Assembly: GCA_021018815.1 (NCBI GenBank)
Contig: JAITYX010000012.1
Location: forward strand, 3,273,001 to 3,337,000
Source: Talinum fruticosum
Lineage: Eukaryota; Streptophyta; Magnoliopsida; Caryophyllales; Talinaceae
DNA length: 64,000 nt
Direction of reading: 5' to 3'
The translations under genes and the position numbers were made by a program. Shown here piece after piece: positions 60,011 to 64,000 of this stretch. The notes below the pieces were generated by a model, which was not told the DNA's origin, searched no databases, and saw nothing but the letters and a program-made list of their open reading frames with translations. The first letter of the stretch is position 1. Every line of letters begins with the position of its first letter.

Positions 60011-62804
60011 TGTAACACCCTGAAACCTATCATAAGAGTATTACATCACCGAGTTCCCTGAGAGGAATTCCCAAGGCTACTTAAGATCTCAACTTAGGTT
60101 TACTACCTTTCTCTCAGATTGGCGGAAGCGTGTATCTATGTTTCCCGAAAATTTCGGCAAAGTTCCGTCTGTAATATGGCTAATCCCATATACTTAAAGC
60201 CTTAACCCTGCACAAAACACATTTAAAAACTTAACGAGCCACACGCTCGGAGCAAACACATGAATCTTTTACTATACATAGTCAAAAATTCGGTCCAATA
60301 TACAACCGATCTTTACAAGCATGAAAACATAAAGCACATAACAAGTTTGGAGATGTCCTATCTGTTGGTCCGCTTCTTCTAAAAGCCAAAAGCAACTCCT
60401 GCAAGTCTTAACTTCGTACCTGAAAATGTTGGTGAGGTTATGAGCTCCACGAGCGCAGTGAATAACCCAAACCCAATCCCTAGTTTCACTTTGCAAATTA
60501 ATTCATTAACAAACACACGTAAGTTCAATATTCATTCATAACATGCGATTTAGATCATTACATGCTTAAGACACGCAAGATATGTAATTTACTGAGCAGC
60601 ACATATGACATCAATCATTCATGAATTCAATTCAAACATACTTCATTAATTCTTTACATGAAATTACATCACCTATTGACCATCGCGTAAATCATATCAT
60701 AGTTCTTGTCTTATATCATGTTAATCTCTTATGAAATCAGGATTCATTCTTCGTCTCATTCTTCTTCTTGAGCTCATTTGTGCATTTCATTATTATGTAA
60801 ATCATTTATTCTTTCTTTCTTGTTAATCATGCATAATCATTCGTTTCTTCATATCATAATTCTTGGTTCGAGTCGATTCATTCGAATGAAAAGAAGATTT
60901 ATGTCCTACTCTAAAGACCCAATTCTTAGAGCCAAAACAATTCGTGGGCTCAGTTCTTGGAGGCATAACAATTCATGGCCTCGAGGAAAAACAATTCGTG
61001 GCCTCGAGGCAAGCCTCAAACTACGAAGGACGCGTACTCGTTAGGAATTCATGGAAGCAATTCAATTCGTGGCTTCGTTTTGATACACTTCTATGGCCAT
61101 AATTTTATAGATTTATTTAATTCGTGGGGTCTTAGATCAATAACACAATCCCTTTTCCCCTTCTTTAGTTATTTATATTTCTTATCTTCTTATTATTTTC
61201 TTATTACTTACCGACAAAATACACCTAGTTCATGTAAACCATGTTCAATAACTTCATACGTAGCACCTTCATAACTAGCAATTCACATGTATAAGTTCCA
61301 CTCAAGTGTAATCAATACAACTCATATAGACGTGCTTATGTCATTTATAATCAATATACTTAAGATAAACACGTTATGACGTAAACATATCAATTATGAT
61401 TTCTAATTAAAGAATTTATCGTTTTGTGATTGCGTATAATCGCACATAGGTGGTTTATGGTTCCTTAACCTTACTTAATAATCACACACCTCCTAACTAT
61501 CAAAATAGTTTCTTAAATTTCAGTTCTTAACTCAATTACTTAATTAATTCTAATTTTGCTCAAAGCAACACATTTTCACTCAAAAATCCATATCTTCCAA
61601 TCTCCTCATCCAAAGTATACCAAAATTTACAAAAAATTTTGATAAATTATCATGAAGTTAAAGTAAAATTTTCAGAAATTTTGGGTAACTCAAGAAAGCA
61701 TAACAATCTATACAGTAGGCAAAACATGGCAAAAATCGCATTTTGTGAATTCCTGTATCTTTCATGATTTTACCTTCTAACATACTTCAAGCTAAGTTCA
61801 TGGAGATTTCAAACATATAGCTTAATGATCATGCCTAATAACACTCAAATATTCACAAATCATATCTAATAAATTACATAATTCACATCATGAATCACAA
61901 TTAGCAAGTTTTTAAATTCAGTGAACTAGGCCTCTAAGTTCTTCAATTAAGTATAGGGTTTCAAATTTCATGAATCGGTTTCAAGTTTAATCCACCTAAT
62001 TTATTTTAATTTTAGAGGATGAATTTGAATTACTCACCTTTGATTCTTAGTAGTTCTAAGAATTTCAATTTTGAATTGAATTTCAAGTTTTGAATTAGGG
62101 ATTTGCTTCTTCTTCTTCTTCCTCCTTCCGGCGCCTTGGGTTCCCCTTGGTTCCGTTTTCGCTCCTCGCCCTCACTCCCTCTATGCTCTTGTTTCCTCGC
62201 TTCGGGTTGGGTTCACTCCATCTTTCGCTTTCGCTTTTGCTCTCTAGCTTTCGCTTCTAGATCTCCACCTCTCTTGCTCTTCATCTCAATCTCGGCTCGT
62301 GGTTCCTTCAATCCCTCGCTCTCTTTGCTCTATCTCTCCTCTCGCTTTCCTCCGTGCTTCTACTTCCCTCGGTCTCTCTTTGCTTTCATTTTGTCGCTAC
62401 TTCTTTCCGTCTCGCTTTTCCTTGCTTTGTATTCCTTCTTAGAATCTCCCTTTCCCAAGCTCTCTTATCTTAAGCCTTCTTAATCTTTCTCTCTCTTCCC
62501 CTCTTTACTCCACATATGTAGTTTAATGGAGGTTAATTATTGGACCTCAATTCCTTGCCCTCTTTACTGCCACCACCTCCTCCTTAATGCCAGCACCTTC
62601 TTTTCCCTTTTTCTTTCAATTATTTTATTTTCTCCTAATTTATGTTTTGGGTTTTAACAAATTAGGCCCAAATTTAATTTCAATAAGCCCATTTAATTAG
62701 GCCATGCTCGGTTTAAATTTTTGGGTTTTACTATTTCGATTTGGAAAATTATAATTCAGCTAATTTAATAATTTTAAATTTTTAACTTAGCTTTTAATAA
62801 TTTA
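60011..62804 (+). mobile_element. Tekay/Del-like LTR, 3' end lost
   Basis: It starts TGTAACACCC at 60011 and aligns with the reverse complement of 37300-40426 over its length, including the CACGAATT-type repeats (60930-61080) and the final GGCCCAAATTTAATTTC block near 62667. The alignment stops at 62804, about 40 bp before the expected TTACA end, where a 170-bp tandem repeat begins. No target duplication can be checked. The open frame at 62103-62483 is a pyrimidine-bias artefact. Confidence 0.75.
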
Positions 62805-63144
62805 GGGCTCGTTTGGTTGGAGGTATTAAGAGTGGTAACGCAATTAAAATAACATAGTTCATTACATTGTTGCGTTTGGTTGGAAAAAATGCATGCAATT
62901 AAAATTACCTTGCAATTACAATAACATAGAAAGATGTAATTAGAATAACATGGGCTTACCCTAAACAATCCTAAGGGCTCGTTTGGTTGGAGGTATTAAA
63001 AGTGGTAATGCAATTAAAATAACATAGTTCATTACATTGCTGCGTTTGGTTGGAAAAAAATGCATGCAATCAAAATTACCTTGCAATTACAATAACATAG
63101 AAAGATGTAATTAGAATAACATGAGCTTACCCTAAACAATCCTA
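62805..63144. repeat. 170-bp tandem duplication, MITE-like
   Basis: Two copies (62805-62974 and 62975-63144) begin GGGCTCGTTTGGTTGGAGG and differ at only a handful of bases. Each holds two CGTTTGGTTGGA motifs. The GGGCTCGTTTGGTTGG start is, as I recall it, common at hAT-type MITE ends, but no opposing inverted end was found. Confidence 0.7.
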
Positions 63145-64000
63145 ATTACTTCATTCTATGTAATCAGTTTTGGGCCTTTGGAATCAAAACCCGACCCGCG
63201 GGTCACTCTCTCTCTCTCTTCTTTTCACTTCTCTTCTCACGCATCGGCTATGGCGCTCTCTTTCTCTCGTCTTTCTCTCTCCCAGCGGTGCCATGGCTCA
63301 AGCTCTCTTTCTCCTCTTTCTTTCTCCTTGTTCACTCTCCGGTAGTGCTGATTTCTCTATGGTCTCTCATTCTGTCTCTCTCTCTCTCTCCTTTCCCCAC
63401 TCTCCCTCTCTCTTCCTACCCAGCCATCGCCATCAGCTCTGGTGCGGCTCTACTTTGGTCGACTTGTTGAGGACGATCGCTGCAAGGTTCATCCTTATCC
63501 GCAGCTAGAGTTTTGGCATAAATTTTTCAAATCCGGTTCGTTTCTCAATCACTACTCACTGGTAATTTTCAATCTCTTTCTTCTTTTTTGGGTCTTGCTT
63601 TTTCTAAGCATATGAGTTGATTCCATAGGTAATTGTAGGTTTTGTGATTTTGAGTGAATTTAGTTAACTAGGAAATGAGATTTGGATTCAGTTGTCCATA
63701 GTTCGACTTGGATAGTTTATTTTCTAGCTATTTGGAATTATGAATTTGGAGATATGATTAGATGCTTAATTTGACTACAAATTTTATTGTAATTTAGTTA
63801 ACTAGGGAATGTTTTTGATTTCTGCTTTGGGAATGTTTCTCATTATTGTTATTGCTAGGAATTAATTCATCTTTACTCCTAATTAGCCAGAATTAATGCA
63901 TCTTTCCGGATTTATCAATTGTGCATGTACTTGTATGTGTTGTTCTTCATTGTTTGTTTCCTTATTTTGGTTTTCTGTTGTTGCACGTATACACTTGTTT
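63145..64000 (+). other. Possible 5' end of a gene running off the window
   Basis: A TGGGCC-like GGGCCTTTGG and a GACCCGCGGGTC palindrome are followed by a CT-rich leader (63207-63430), a mixed-composition stretch to about 63560 and a donor-like ACTGGTAATTTTC. T-rich, intron-like sequence then runs to the edge. This resembles a 5' untranslated exon plus first intron. Open frames here are pyrimidine-biased and not convincing. Confidence 0.3.

Noticed and set aside
63170..63508. 112-codon frame near the right edge
   Set aside because: CT-rich leader bias. A gene start is possible here, but this frame has no recognisable domain.

Overview
This is plant nuclear DNA, most likely from a eudicot with a repeat-rich genome. 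The evidence is the mix of element types: Ogre/Tat-type and Tekay-like Ty3-gypsy long terminal repeats (LTRs), Sirevirus-type and other Ty1-copia elements, En/Spm (CACTA) and hAT DNA transposons, a plant L1 LINE, long AT/GT/AAT microsatellites and plant-style introns and TATA boxes. No tRNA, rRNA or CRISPR array was recognised. I did not identify the species. Elements are assigned to families by eye from conserved protein motifs, terminal motifs and target-site duplications (TSDs), not by database search.

Positions 1-34011 form one deep nest. The outermost element is a Ty1-copia retrotransposon on the minus strand: LTR at 33491-34011, gag start at 33443, gag end plus protease at 29505-28680. 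A putative solo LTR (29511-33268) sits in its gag. A CACTA element, of which only the right end (28570) is in the window, sits in its protease. That CACTA holds an Ogre/Tat-like element carrying only gag (804-28210). This in turn holds (i) a complete 10.5-kb CACTA element (4999-15484), with a decayed TnpD-like transposase and a TnpA/Transposase_24-like gene and its own Sirevirus solo LTR (5384-6831), and (ii) a coding-free LTR element (16287-26595). The second of these is itself interrupted by a Tekay-like solo LTR (22268-25477).

Positions 34012-41547 hold degenerate repeats, a non-autonomous hAT element with a gene-like insert (35999-36988), another Tekay-like solo LTR in minus orientation (37300-40426) and an AT-rich LTR-like remnant. 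Positions 41548-53800 are an L1-type LINE on the minus strand, with ORF1 (DUF4283 and zinc knuckle) and an ORF2 endonuclease and reverse transcriptase. It is split by a full-length but degraded Sirevirus (42380-50037) and by a hAT-like repeat (51068-52064).

Positions 53906-57100 contain a second gene-fragment-carrying hAT element (54510-56107), followed by the only intact host-gene candidate: a 63-residue secreted cysteine-rich peptide (56546-56737) with a TATA box and a poly(A) signal. Positions 58058-62804 are two adjacent LTR-type elements, followed by a 170-bp tandem duplication. From about 63145 to the edge the sequence resembles the 5' end of a plant gene, but this is weak.

None of the transposon genes is intact. 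The window mainly records nested insertion, solo-LTR formation and small deletions. I found no clearly new biological system. The most unusual signals are an array of consensus 5' splice sites in the leaders of both Ogre/Tat-like elements, promoter-like sequence inside two separate hAT elements, and the symmetric six-cysteine peptide.
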